DNA of 64,000 nucleotides, taken from contig NZ_BAAAGF010000002.1 in NCBI RefSeq assembly GCF_039524015.1, forward strand, positions 124,001 through 188,000. The letters are read 5' to 3'. Positions within the stretch are counted from its first letter, which is position 1; each line of letters opens with the position of its first letter. The notes under the pieces are model-generated. The model was not told the DNA's origin, searched no databases, and worked only from the letters and a program-made list of their open reading frames with translations. This DNA comes from Gaetbulibacter_B jejuensis. Lineage in GTDB: Bacteria; Bacteroidota; Bacteroidia; Flavobacteriales; Flavobacteriaceae. A program made the translations under genes and the position numbers. This document shows positions 35,460 through 44,115 of this stretch, in pieces.

Positions 35460-36287
35460 TTACAAATCTCGCTTTTTTAATAATCTGTACGATAAAAAGA
35501 CAAATAGAGCAGTCCAACCTATTACAGTAACAATTTCATACCAATGCACTGCATAGTCATAAGCGATTTCTGTTTTTTCAGGAAACTTTGTCATTACTAT
35601 ACGTTGTACTGGTTGGTCAATAAGTTTGTACATTGACTCTAGCGGTAAAAAGTTTTTTACTTTAAAGGCTGAATCTGCTGTTCCTAAAACTTCATAAGCT
35701 CCCCAAAAAATTAACCATTCAACAATGTAGAGTACAAATAAAAAACCTAATGCAAAAGCTGAGCGTTTTACTAGCATACCAAAGAATAAACATAGACTAA
35801 AGAATCCTACTAATTTTACAAAATAGGCGAGTAAAAATTCGGTTTCTCTAAAAACAATAGATGCTTCAGTATAGCTAGAGTAGTACATACCTATACAAAA
35901 CGACGCCAAACCAATAAGTAATGTTGCTACTAGAGAAAAGAATACAATAGTGTAGAACTTTGATAAGATAAACTCTTTTTTACTGAGTCCATCAATAAGG
36001 TTTTGTTTTATGGTTTTGTTGCTGTATTCATTACCTATCATACTTACCACAACTATTGCAAAGAAAAACTTGAATTGCGATGCAAAAAATGTGGTAATGT
36101 GCCAAATGATAGGGAAGTTGAAAATACCAAGTTCACCTAATTCTAAAGTGAAAAATCCGAAAAAGTTTATTTTAATTGAAGATAATACGAGTACTGTAAA
36201 TGGCAGGATGAACGATACAAAAATTAATACTTTGCTTGTTCGGTTTAGCCAAAGTTTCTGTAATTCTAAATTTATAAGTCGTAACAT
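35460..36287 (-). CDS. ABC transporter permease (ABC-2 type)
   Basis: This is a 275-residue membrane protein with about six helices. The first hydrophobic segment (VLIFVSFILPFTVLVL) follows a short basic N-terminus, then a periplasmic-loop region, and it ends in a basic tail (YRLLKKRDL). The IGNEYSNKTIKQNLIDGLSKKEF segment between helices 2 and 3 is typical of ABC-2 permeases in lantibiotic or bacitracin-type exporters and of gliding-type ABC systems. It lies 32 bp downstream of the ATPase gene, so the two form one exporter. The substrate is unknown. Confidence 0.88.
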   Translation of the reverse strand: MLRLINLELQKLWLNRTSKVLIFVSFILPFTVLVLSSIKINFFGFFTLELGELGIFNFPIIWHITTFFASQFKFFFAIVVVSMIGNEYSNKTIKQNLIDGLSKKEFILSKFYTIVFFSLVATLLIGLASFCIGMYYSSYTEASIVFRETEFLLAYFVKLVGFFSLCLFFGMLVKRSAFALGFLFVLYIVEWLIFWGAYEVLGTADSAFKVKNFLPLESMYKLIDQPVQRIVMTKFPEKTEIAYDYAVHWYEIVTVIGWTALFVFLSYRLLKKRDL

Positions 36288-36319
36288 GGATACTGTGTTT
36301 TTTTTTTGATTGATTTTGA

Positions 36320-37216
36320 TTAGTTGTTGTCTGTTAATTGTAAGAACTGTTCTTCCAAACTTTCTTTACGTTTTACCAAGTGTGATAACACAATTCCTTT
36401 TTCAAACATGAGCTTGTTAAAGGAAGAGGCATCCATTGGTTGGTTTAAAAACGCAGTAATTAATCCGTTATCAATCTTTAGTTTACCAAAAGAAGTATCA
36501 CTTTCAAGTAGTTTAACCAATTCATCTTCTTTATCTGTCTTCAACTCAAAAAAGCCATGACTGTTAATCATTTCGTCAACACGACCAGAGTATAGTTTTT
36601 CACCTTTTCTAAGTACTACTACATGAGAGCACACTTTTTCAACTTCATCTAAAAGGTGAGATGCTAAAAGAATTGTAGTACCATTAGCAGCAATTTTTTT
36701 TATAATCTCTCTAATTTGATGAATTCCTTGAGGGTCAAGACCGTTAGTAGGTTCATCTAGTATTAATATTTCAGGATCGTTTAACAATGCTGATGCGATT
36801 GCCAAACGTTGCTTCATACCCAAAGAGTAGGTTCTAAATTTATGGTCTTTTCTGTCTAGTAAACCAACAATTTCAAGCTTTTCGTCAATTTTTGCATAGT
36901 CAACACCTTTAATTTTACACACCAGTTTTAGGTTTTGTTGTGCAGTCATATAAGGGTAAAAATTAGGACGCTCAATAATAGCGCCTACTTTTTTAAGTGC
37001 TTCGTGTGTAGATGTTTTACCATCAAACCAGCTAAATTGTCCTGAAGTTCTATTAACTACGTTAAGGACAATACCTAGAGTGGTTGATTTTCCACTTCCG
37101 TTGGGTCCTAAAATTCCGTAAACATTACCTTTATTTATGGTAAAAGAAAGGTCTTTTACAGCAGTTAAATAGCCAAATTTCTTGGTGAGATTGTTGATTG
37201 TTAATATTTGTTCCAA
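36320..37216 (-). CDS. ABC transporter ATP-binding protein
   Basis: This is a 298-residue ATPase with Walker A GPNGSGKS (37-44), ABC signature YSLGMKQRL, Walker B EILILDEPTNGLDP, and the H-loop LLASHLLDEVEKVC. The C-terminal 80 residues form the extension seen in ABC-2 exporter ATPases of the BcrA type. The only in-frame start near the expected N-terminus is TTG at 37216 (EQILTINNLTKKFG follows), and no ATG fits. It pairs with the permease gene immediately downstream. It is divergent from the kinase-like hypothetical gene at 37301. Confidence 0.92.
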   Translation of the reverse strand: MEQILTINNLTKKFGYLTAVKDLSFTINKGNVYGILGPNGSGKSTTLGIVLNVVNRTSGQFSWFDGKTSTHEALKKVGAIIERPNFYPYMTAQQNLKLVCKIKGVDYAKIDEKLEIVGLLDRKDHKFRTYSLGMKQRLAIASALLNDPEILILDEPTNGLDPQGIHQIREIIKKIAANGTTILLASHLLDEVEKVCSHVVVLRKGEKLYSGRVDEMINSHGFFELKTDKEDELVKLLESDTSFGKLKIDNGLITAFLNQPMDASSFNKLMFEKGIVLSHLVKRKESLEEQFLQLTDNN

Positions 37217-37300
37217 AATATATTATGATTGATTAGTTAAAAATATGACGAGTATTACCGCTTATTGTTACATAGTATTTTATAAAACATTAAATTAGTA

Positions 37301-38377
37301 ATGATTTTAAATGCTATGGACGACTTAAAGATATCGAAAAAGAAACCATCTTACCCAATAAATAGTAAGTTACATAACTATTTACAAGACTATAACAGAA
37401 ATATTCGCTTACCTATTTTTTATGAAGACCTGTTGCGTTTTCAAGGTTCGGTAGTGGTTTATGATAAGAATGACGAAGACACACTTTGGATTCGTGTGTA
37501 CTATAACGAGTTTGAACGCGAAGAAATAGATTTAAGCTTAAAGCGTGTGTATTCTATTTTAATTTCTGATGGTAATGAAAGTATTTTTAAGTACCTAAGT
37601 GTTGATGCTATTGATTTTTGCACCTTCGGGAACTCAAAGCCATTTAGAGTAAAAATTAGAAACATACTCAACGATAATTACACCTATTTTTATGTGAAAA
37701 AAGCCGATGCTTCTCGTGTGTATGGACTAGAGTTTGAGCATATGCTTTCACCTTATAACCTTAACTTTTTAGTTTATAAAAATACATTGATAGAAGAGCA
37801 TATTGCTGGTATTCCTGGTGATGAGTTTATTAAAAACATGTTGCCAGAATGTACTGCTTCTGAAAAATCGCAAATAGCTAAAGAGTTTGTAAAGTTTAAC
37901 GAACGTTGTATGATTAGATTACTTGGTGATATGAGATCATACAATTATGTAATTGTACCAACACACGATTTTGATCATGTGGTTTTTAAAATTAGAGCTA
38001 TCGATTTTGACCAACAGAGTTATGAAGGTAAGTTTAATGTGTACAGGCCTCAATTTTTTAAAGAGAATTTTAAAATGGTAGAGTTGGTGCGCGAGAAAAT
38101 TCAAAAAGAATCTATTGAGCAATATAAAATTGAAGAACGCTCAATTGTTGCACGTCGAATGATTAGTTATCATGATAGAATAGTGGAGTTGCTAGATTGT
38201 ATGCAAGACGACACAATATCAATTCCTGAGCATATAAAACTGCTTCGAGAGCAAATTTATGATTATACACTAGATATTGAATTTAAGAAGAGTAAAACAA
38301 TGGGAGACATTATGAAAAATGCTCTAGCCTTTGTAAAACGAAACTATCAAGGAATGAACATGAAAAACTTTTTCTAG
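37301..38377 (+). CDS. Conserved hypothetical with protein-kinase-like motif series
   Basis: This is a 358-residue soluble protein of no family I recognise by name. In order I see a possible ATP-lysine strand (YFYVKKAD, Lys133/134), a candidate alpha-C glutamate (GLEFEHML, Glu144/146), and a hinge-like TLIEEHIAGIPG (162-173). A catalytic-loop-like LGDMRSYN follows (Asp210 and Asn215, five apart as in kinases and aminoglycoside phosphotransferases). A metal-site-like AIDFDQQ (Asp235/237) completes the series. The spacing between the last two motifs is longer than usual (20 rather than about 13). The C-terminal 100 residues are helical. It stands alone, divergent from an ABC exporter. The kinase fold is my inference; substrate and activity are unknown. 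ATGs at codon 1 and codon 6 are both possible starts. Confidence 0.85.
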   Translation: MILNAMDDLKISKKKPSYPINSKLHNYLQDYNRNIRLPIFYEDLLRFQGSVVVYDKNDEDTLWIRVYYNEFEREEIDLSLKRVYSILISDGNESIFKYLSVDAIDFCTFGNSKPFRVKIRNILNDNYTYFYVKKADASRVYGLEFEHMLSPYNLNFLVYKNTLIEEHIAGIPGDEFIKNMLPECTASEKSQIAKEFVKFNERCMIRLLGDMRSYNYVIVPTHDFDHVVFKIRAIDFDQQSYEGKFNVYRPQFFKENFKMVELVREKIQKESIEQYKIEERSIVARRMISYHDRIVELLDCMQDDTISIPEHIKLLREQIYDYTLDIEFKKSKTMGDIMKNALAFVKRNYQGMNMKNFF

Positions 38378-38408
38378 CCTATTGTTGGTTGTGTTATGAC
38401 TAAATTCT

Positions 38409-38520
38409 GTCAATTCGAGTATATCGACGTTTATAGTCGATATGTATCGAGAATAAGAATTTTTGTCTTTTTTAAATAGTTCTTGATATAGTTTTTCTAT
38501 CAAAAACCACTCGAACTGAC
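38409..38520. repeat. Palindromic intergenic repeat of flavobacterial type (GTCAnTTCGAGT ends)
   Basis: The ends GTCAATTCGAGT (38409-38420) and ACTCGAACTGAC (38509-38520) are inverted with one mismatch. Inside are nested hairpins: ATATCGAC (38421-38428) with GTCGATAT (38436-38443), and TATCGAGAA (38445-38453) with TTCTTGATA (38480-38488). Elements with GTCAGTTCGAGTG ends and an internal TCTCGATAC arm are, to my recollection, dispersed between genes in many Flavobacteriaceae genomes. I see only this copy in the window. Confidence 0.72.
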
Positions 38521-38564
38521 TTTTTGAAATTACTTTGGTTCAATCAATGGTTTTTTCTAACAAA

Positions 38565-38590
38565 AAAAGCATCCCAAAGAGGATGCTTTT
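38565..38590 (-). terminator. Rho-independent terminator of the 321-aa lipoprotein gene
   Basis: A 10-bp stem (AAAAGCATCC at 38565-38574 pairing with GGATGCTTTT at 38581-38590) with a 6-nt loop is followed on the minus strand by a run of seven T. It lies 26 bp after the stop at 38616. Confidence 0.88.
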
Positions 38591-38615
38591 AAATTTATGT
38601 TTTTCAATACTTATA

Positions 38616-39581
38616 TTAGTTTACAATAGAGCTTACCAATTGTGTTAGTTCTTCAGTTGTACCATAGTCAACAGTAACATTAAAAGTATCATCACCTTCA
38701 ACACTAATAGGTAAACTACCAAATTTTAAATAGCTGTCTTCATCAATAGTAATTGCAAGTAAAGTTGCATTTAAACCAAGAGGAATTGAGCCAGCATAAG
38801 TTTCTAAAGCAGTTTCAGCATCATTTAAACTTGTAATCATAACAACTGAAGGAAAGTCTTCAATAAACATCCATACTGTAGTTTGAGAGTAATCAGTAAC
38901 ATCAGACACTGAAACTTCAAACTGAGTTGCCGTTTCACCAGCCATATCATAAAGCACATCACAGTTTGATAGACCTTGTTCTAGTCCAAGAATATTAAAA
39001 TAACCATCATTAAACCAGTTTTCGTTTTGTTGGTTTAAATCCCAGTTTACAACTTCTCTACCATCTTGTGTAACGACAGATCCTACGTAGTAATCCATAT
39101 TAGTTAACCCTAAACCAGTAGTGTCTGTTTGGATAGTCATTTGTGCTTGAATGTTAAACGGATTTGCATTTACAGGGTTTCCGTTTTCATCTTCAAAGGT
39201 TAAGTTAAAACTTCCTCCAGTAATCAATAACTGACCGTTGCTTGAGGTTTGCGCATTGTTAAGAAACATTTTATCTAATGTAAGATACTCTGTTAATTTA
39301 GCTACAACAGGAGTAGTAATAACATTGTTATCATCATCAGTAAATGTGTTTGGTCCAATGTTGAATATTGTACCATCGTCTCCAGTAATTACTGTAGCAA
39401 CAGATGGGTCTGTAATGTCATGAGATTGAGGTTCTTCTTTTAAAGCTTCAACTAAACTAGAGAGTGATGTGTAGGTATCAGCAGGAATGTTGTTTTGGTT
39501 GTCATCATCATTGGTACAGTTAAGTGCCAATACACCAATACATACTAGTAATACTAATTTAAAAATAGGTTGCTTTTTCAT
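38616..39581 (-). CDS. Lipoprotein of unknown function
   Basis: This is a 321-residue protein with a lipoprotein signal (FKLVLLVCIGVLALNC, lipobox Cys near 22). A run of acidic residues follows (TNDDDNQNN), a linker common in Bacteroidota surface lipoproteins. The rest is beta-rich with VITGDDGTIFNIGPNTFTDD, which resembles the opening of domains found in surface-exposed proteins of this phylum. I cannot name the family. It is monocistronic, with a near-consensus TACTTTTT upstream and a strong terminator downstream. Confidence 0.8.
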   Translation of the reverse strand: MKKQPIFKLVLLVCIGVLALNCTNDDDNQNNIPADTYTSLSSLVEALKEEPQSHDITDPSVATVITGDDGTIFNIGPNTFTDDDNNVITTPVVAKLTEYLTLDKMFLNNAQTSSNGQLLITGGSFNLTFEDENGNPVNANPFNIQAQMTIQTDTTGLGLTNMDYYVGSVVTQDGREVVNWDLNQQNENWFNDGYFNILGLEQGLSNCDVLYDMAGETATQFEVSVSDVTDYSQTTVWMFIEDFPSVVMITSLNDAETALETYAGSIPLGLNATLLAITIDEDSYLKFGSLPISVEGDDTFNVTVDYGTTEELTQLVSSIVN

Positions 39582-39659
39582 AATAAATAATTTAGAGTTA
39601 TACTCTTTAGATGAAAAAGTAACCGAATGGTTGCGTAAAAAATTTAGGAAATTGGAAAA

Positions 39660-40175
39660 TTAATTCCAGTTTTCATCAAAATCTAGACTCTCGTAGTCGT
39701 CAATATCAAGGTCGTCATCAAACTCATTAAAGTCGTCAAAATCCTCAGCTTCAAAGTTTTTGTCAGGTGCTTGGTCAGGGATTTGTCCATGTACAAACAT
39801 AAGGTTAGGGTAGTCAAAACCTTCAGCTTCATCAACTATTTCGGCAAGCTCTACAAAAAAGGTCCACATACTCAAAAAGTCATAGACGTAAATCAATTTG
39901 GTTTGCGCTTCGTGTACCACATCGTTAATTAATGTTGTGTTCATTAATTTTACTGGGTTTACACCATCGCTCATATCAAACAAAGAGATTTCTTCACCTT
40001 GTTCCCAAGCATCGTTACTTAGGTAAAAAGAAGCCATTTCAGAGCCATCAAAACCAAAAGATTGGGTTATAATGTTATGAAGGTCTTCTAGTGTGTCATC
40101 TTCACGAATTTCTAAATCACGAAATACGTCGTCTTCTGTATCGTTGTCAAGTATTATTCTAAATCTGTAAATCAT
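39660..40175 (-). CDS. Plasmid pRiA4b ORF-3-like family protein
   Basis: This is a 171-residue soluble acidic protein. Its first 110 residues match the pRiA4b ORF-3 (IS1096 TnpR-like) family: MIYRFRIIL at the start, EDDTLEDLHNIITQSFGFD, and FYLSNDAW. The C-terminal 40 residues are almost all acidic with Phe and Asp (FNEFDDDLDIDD). Despite the family name, nothing mobile surrounds it, and such genes are common chromosomal orphans in this phylum. Function unknown. An exact -7 box lies 17 bp before the ATG. Confidence 0.85.
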   Translation of the reverse strand: MIYRFRIILDNDTEDDVFRDLEIREDDTLEDLHNIITQSFGFDGSEMASFYLSNDAWEQGEEISLFDMSDGVNPVKLMNTTLINDVVHEAQTKLIYVYDFLSMWTFFVELAEIVDEAEGFDYPNLMFVHGQIPDQAPDKNFEAEDFDDFNEFDDDLDIDDYESLDFDENWN

Positions 40176-40192
40176 AAATGTTCAATAATGTG

Positions 40193-40200
40193 CAAAGTTA
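40193..40200 (-). promoter_or_regulatory. -7 promoter element (TAACTTTG)
   Basis: This exact TAnnTTTG match on the minus strand lies 17 bp before the ATG at 40175, in the 31-bp gap downstream of ctaA. Confidence 0.6.
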
Positions 40201-40206
40201 CAAAGT

Positions 40207-41232
40207 TTAGGCTTTGTTTTTAGCGTTTGTAGCTTCTAATATTAAGTAGAATTGAATTCCGAATAATATACTAGCTAATATAAGGTGTAAGGTTTGTGAA
40301 CCAAAAGGAAAGCTAAAGTTTGCCATGGCAATTCCTGAAGCAATTTCAACCAATAAAATACCAAATACCCAATATACTTTTTTGTAATGCAATTGGTGTT
40401 TTTTAAGTAGTAACAGCAAGTAGCCATTAACTAATACTACAAGTATAGAAAATGACCTGTGAATATAAAAACTTGTGGTAGGATCGTTTAACCAGTTAGA
40501 GGCATTGCCTTCTCCTAGAGCTTTTATTTGATGGTCTACAAATTCTCTTACCTGAGTTCCTAAAACTACCTGAATGCAAGTTAAAGCTAACGCTACAATT
40601 AATGCGTTTTTAAATTGTATGTTGAATGTAAAGGATGTGTTACTTTGTTTGGTTTTAAAGATTATGTAGAGCATTACAGCTACTATTGCTAATGCCATTA
40701 CCATGTGAATAGTAATTTTTAAAGGCGCTAAGTTTGAATCGACTACGGTTTTTCCTAACCAAGCTTGAAAGCCCATTGCAAAAACAGTAAAAAACGATAG
40801 AAGCGTAATACTTTTGTTGCGTTTCCAATACTTTAAAGATGCAAATGCCATGACTAAAGTTGCTAATCCAGCAAGTGCACCAAATAATCTATTAATGTAT
40901 TCAACCCATGTGTGAGTTGGATTAAATACTGCATAATCATGTTTTGTATAGGTGTCCCAATTGGTTTTTATAAACTCATTGGAAGATGTAAAACTACTTT
41001 TAGCTACTTGTAAGGTTTCGTCAACAATAATAACTTGACCTTTTTTGTAATCGTGGTTAGCATGCCATTCCAATTGAATCTTTTCAGTAGGAGGAATGTA
41101 GTATCCAAAACATTTAGGCCAATCAGGACAACCCATTCCGCTACCTGTCATACGTACAACAGCTCCTGCTATTATTACTAAATAGGTTAGGACTAAGGTT
41201 ACTTTTGCTATAGTATTGAAATGTGTTTTCAT
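40207..41232 (-). CDS. ctaA: Heme A synthase (COX15/CtaA family)
   Basis: This is a 341-residue inner-membrane protein with about eight helices. It oxidises heme O to heme A for aa3-type cytochrome oxidase. Helix 1 ends in the family motif VRMTGSGMGCPDWPKCFG. Conserved haem-ligand-type histidines appear in HTWVEYINRLFG, ITIHMVMALA, YIHRSFSI and QTLHLILAS. The gene overlaps the end of the CCA-enzyme gene by 4 bp and is the last gene of the minus-strand operon that begins near 45033. The other heme A gene, ctaB, is not in the window. Confidence 0.95.
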   Translation of the reverse strand: MKTHFNTIAKVTLVLTYLVIIAGAVVRMTGSGMGCPDWPKCFGYYIPPTEKIQLEWHANHDYKKGQVIIVDETLQVAKSSFTSSNEFIKTNWDTYTKHDYAVFNPTHTWVEYINRLFGALAGLATLVMAFASLKYWKRNKSITLLSFFTVFAMGFQAWLGKTVVDSNLAPLKITIHMVMALAIVAVMLYIIFKTKQSNTSFTFNIQFKNALIVALALTCIQVVLGTQVREFVDHQIKALGEGNASNWLNDPTTSFYIHRSFSILVVLVNGYLLLLLKKHQLHYKKVYWVFGILLVEIASGIAMANFSFPFGSQTLHLILASILFGIQFYLILEATNAKNKA

Positions 41233-42653
41233 TTTTGAATTGTTAAACCTAACTGTACACCTCTATCTAACATTAATTGATAAGCTGCTTCATATTCATT
41301 AGGAATTTTACCATCAAGAATAGCTTCTTTAATGGTTTCTTTAATCATTCCTATTTCTTTAGAAGGCTTTAGGTTGAAAGTTTGCATGATTTCTTCTCCT
41401 GAAATAGGCGGTTGAAAGTTTCTTATATGGTCGCGTTCTTCAACTTCAACTATCTTGTGACGAACAATTTTAAAATTGTTATGATATTTTTTAAACTTTT
41501 TAGGGTTTTTGGTAGTAATATCGGCTTCACAAAGCGTCATTAAATCGTCTACATAATCACCAGCATCAAATACCAAACGACGTACTGCCGAATCGGTAAC
41601 TTCTTCATTAGCCAACACAATAGGTCTAGAGCTCATTAATACCATTTTTTGAACAAATTTCATTTTGTCATTTAATGGCATTTTAAGTCTTTTAAATAAA
41701 TGATACACCATTTTTGAACCTTCAAACTCGTGACCATGAAAAGTCCAGCCCACTTTTTTACTAAAGCGTTTTGTAGGTGCTTTTCCAATGTCATGTAATA
41801 ATGCAGCCCAACGTAACCATAGGTTGTCGGTATATTTGCTAATATTATCAACAACCTCTAGAGTGTGGTAAAAATTATCTTTATGACGTTGTCCTTCAAC
41901 TTCGTCAATACCTTTTAAAGCGGTAAGTTCTGGTAAAATACGCTCTAACAATCCTGTTTTTTCTAAAAGTAAAAAACCGATAGAAGGTGTTTTGCTTTCC
42001 AAAATTTTGTTCAGCTCAACAGTAATGCGCTCGTTAGTTATAATTTGTATTCTATGACTGTTTTTAGAAATGGCTTGCAAAGATTTTTTTTCAATTTCAA
42101 AATCTAATTGAGTTGCAAAACGTATGGCACGCATCATTCTTAAAGGGTCGTCACTATAAGTAATATCAGGGTCTAAAGGTGTTTTTATACACTTGTTCTC
42201 TAAATCGTTTACACCATTAAAAGGATCTAGTAATTCACCAAAATGTTCTTTATTTAAATTAAGCGCTAAAGCATTAATGGTAAAATCACGACGGTTTTGG
42301 TCATCTTGCAAGGTACCATTTTCAACAATAGGATTTCTACTGTCTTCGTTATAACTTTCTTTACGAGCTCCTACAAATTCAACTTCAATATCGTCATAAC
42401 GCAACATAGCAGTACCATAGGTTTTAAAAACCTGTACTTTTGGGTTGTTAGGAAGGTTTTTAGCAACTTGTTTAGCAAGTTCTATTCCGCTTCCTATAGC
42501 TACAATGTCAATATCTTTTTTTGAATCTCTTTTAAGTAGAAAATCTCGTACATAACCACCAATAACGTAGCTATCTAAATTAAGTTCTTTAGCCGATTGG
42601 GAAACAATCTCGAATATTGGGTGTTGAAGTGCTTGCTTGTAATTCATACTCAT
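41229..42653 (-). CDS. CCA tRNA nucleotidyltransferase / poly(A) polymerase family with HD domain
   Basis: This is a 474-residue enzyme. The N-terminal nucleotidyltransferase domain has YVIGGYVRDFLL and the metal-binding KDIDIVAIGSG. The RNA-binding region with NRRDFTINALAL and RAIRFATQLDF follows. An HD phosphohydrolase domain (about 255-370) has HTLEVV and LLHDIGKAPTK. It most likely adds or repairs the CCA end of tRNAs. Poly(A) polymerase activity is possible in this family and cannot be excluded by eye. ATGs at codons 1 and 3 are both plausible. It lies 37 bp after tsaC and is probably co-transcribed. Confidence 0.93.
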   Translation of the reverse strand: MSMNYKQALQHPIFEIVSQSAKELNLDSYVIGGYVRDFLLKRDSKKDIDIVAIGSGIELAKQVAKNLPNNPKVQVFKTYGTAMLRYDDIEVEFVGARKESYNEDSRNPIVENGTLQDDQNRRDFTINALALNLNKEHFGELLDPFNGVNDLENKCIKTPLDPDITYSDDPLRMMRAIRFATQLDFEIEKKSLQAISKNSHRIQIITNERITVELNKILESKTPSIGFLLLEKTGLLERILPELTALKGIDEVEGQRHKDNFYHTLEVVDNISKYTDNLWLRWAALLHDIGKAPTKRFSKKVGWTFHGHEFEGSKMVYHLFKRLKMPLNDKMKFVQKMVLMSSRPIVLANEEVTDSAVRRLVFDAGDYVDDLMTLCEADITTKNPKKFKKYHNNFKIVRHKIVEVEERDHIRNFQPPISGEEIMQTFNLKPSKEIGMIKETIKEAILDGKIPNEYEAAYQLMLDRGVQLGLTIQK

Positions 42654-42690
42654 ATAATCTCAAACACCAAATGCTGTTATTTGTAGAAAA

Positions 42691-43251
42691 TTATTTTCTT
42701 ATAACCTCTACTGCACCATCGTTACTTAATTTAATAATTGCAGATGGTTTTGATGCTGATTTTACATTTTGCAAATTTACAACATAGTCCACACCTTTTA
42801 AAATGTCTTCGCTTATTTCTTTAAACGATTTTGGTGTAGGTTGTCCACTAATATTAGCAGATGTTGAAACAATAGGTCTTCTAAGTTTTTTAACCAATGC
42901 ATTGGCAAACCCTTTACGAACAACTCTTATGGCTAGTGTATTGTCTTTTGGGATTAAATTTTCAGCAACACGTAATGGTCTGTCGTAAATAATTGTAGTA
43001 GGTTTTGCAGCGTATTTTAAAATATCATAAGCTACTTCTGGTACATCTTCGATATACTGATTAAGCATCTTAAAATCGTTAACCAAACAAATCATAGTTT
43101 TACTTTCGGCACGTTGTTTAAGTTTAAAAACTTTTTCAACTGCCTCGTAATTGGTAGCATCGCAACCAATTCCCCAAACCGTATCTGTAGGATAAAGGAT
43201 AATACCTCCTTGTTTTAAAACTTTTAGTGCTGAGTTAATTTCATCAGTCAT
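42691..43251 (-). CDS. tsaC: L-threonylcarbamoyladenylate synthase (Sua5/YrdC family)
   Basis: This is a 186-residue cytoplasmic enzyme that makes threonylcarbamoyl-AMP from threonine, bicarbonate and ATP for the t6A modification at position 37 of ANN-decoding tRNAs. It shows the family opening GGIILYPTDTVWGIGCDATN (split here as GGIILYPTDT and VWGIGCDA), the KQR nucleotide loop KLKQRAESK, and SANISGQPTP near the C-terminus. The Sua5 C-terminal extension is absent, so it is the short YrdC/TsaC form. It begins 1 bp after the upstream glycosyltransferase gene and is part of the same operon. Confidence 0.94.
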   Translation of the reverse strand: MTDEINSALKVLKQGGIILYPTDTVWGIGCDATNYEAVEKVFKLKQRAESKTMICLVNDFKMLNQYIEDVPEVAYDILKYAAKPTTIIYDRPLRVAENLIPKDNTLAIRVVRKGFANALVKKLRRPIVSTSANISGQPTPKSFKEISEDILKGVDYVVNLQNVKSASKPSAIIKLSNDGAVEVIRK

Positions 43252-43252
43252 G

Positions 43253-44110
43253 TTACTTAGATTTTAGTTTATAAACACCAATACTCTTTTTGAAAATTTT
43301 GCTTAACACTTTGTACTTTACGATAATGCGGTTTTTTAAACTCAATTTTCTCCATTGGCTTTTATCAATGGCATTATTTAATATAGTGTTGCTCATTTCA
43401 TCAGAAAGAATAAACTCCTTTGATAAGTTTTTCCAGTTTATATTTCCGTAACCATTAAAGTTGTTTATTTTGTTTTTGTCGTGTATTATAGCAATCCACA
43501 AGCGCTTTTTTGTGTAGTACTTAATGCGTGTTTCATTTTTCCAATCGGTATGACTATTATGCCAAATGGTTTTAGGGTTTTTATTTTCTTCAATTAAGCT
43601 TAAAAAAGGATTGAAAATATGCTCCTTTTTTCCGAGCATTATTTGAGGTTTTATTTGTAAGGAGTACCCTTTAATAACATCAATAACAAGATATTTTTGT
43701 GAATTAAATTGGCTTTGAATTTCACTAATAAAATCTTTGTGTATAGCATCGTCATTGTCAATTCTGGTTGAAATGATATGATTTTTGCCTTGCGACATTT
43801 TAGAAACTATAGTGTTTATTGAACTTTGAAATTTTGCCATACCATCAATATATTCCAATCGAATAAAGTCATGGTCTTTAACCAAATCATTCAGTATGGT
43901 TTTATAATCAGATTTTGTTGCTGTATCTGCAAAAATTAACCAAGTAAAGTTTTTGTTGGTTTGATTAACAACTGAGGGTAGACAAAAACTTTTAAACAAC
44001 CATATGCGTTGTTCCATCCAAGAGTCATTGAGCAATAACTCATTATTTTTTGTTGTGGTCCAATCAGGATTAGTAAGGTTAAATCTTGTGATTATGAAAT
44101 GCTCAAACAT
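43253..44110 (-). CDS. Glycosyltransferase, putative rhamnosyltransferase family
   Basis: This is a 285-residue cytoplasmic protein resembling the putative rhamnosyltransferase family. Recognisable are the opening FEHFIITRFNL, the FTWLIFADT segment, and the nucleotide-sugar/metal motif STRIDNDDAIH (Asp-x-Asp-Asp). The C-terminus is basic, fitting association with the inner membrane. The sugar and acceptor cannot be read. It lies 5 bp after the pyruvyltransferase-like gene, which suggests that the two act on the same surface glycan. Confidence 0.83.
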   Translation of the reverse strand: MFEHFIITRFNLTNPDWTTTKNNELLLNDSWMEQRIWLFKSFCLPSVVNQTNKNFTWLIFADTATKSDYKTILNDLVKDHDFIRLEYIDGMAKFQSSINTIVSKMSQGKNHIISTRIDNDDAIHKDFISEIQSQFNSQKYLVIDVIKGYSLQIKPQIMLGKKEHIFNPFLSLIEENKNPKTIWHNSHTDWKNETRIKYYTKKRLWIAIIHDKNKINNFNGYGNINWKNLSKEFILSDEMSNTILNNAIDKSQWRKLSLKNRIIVKYKVLSKIFKKSIGVYKLKSK

Positions 44111-44115
44111 TGGAA

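Noticed and set aside
39660..40175. Plasmid or IS1096 origin suggested by the pRiA4b/TnpR family name
   Set aside because: No transposase, integrase, terminal repeats or compositional change surround the gene. The family is widespread on chromosomes.
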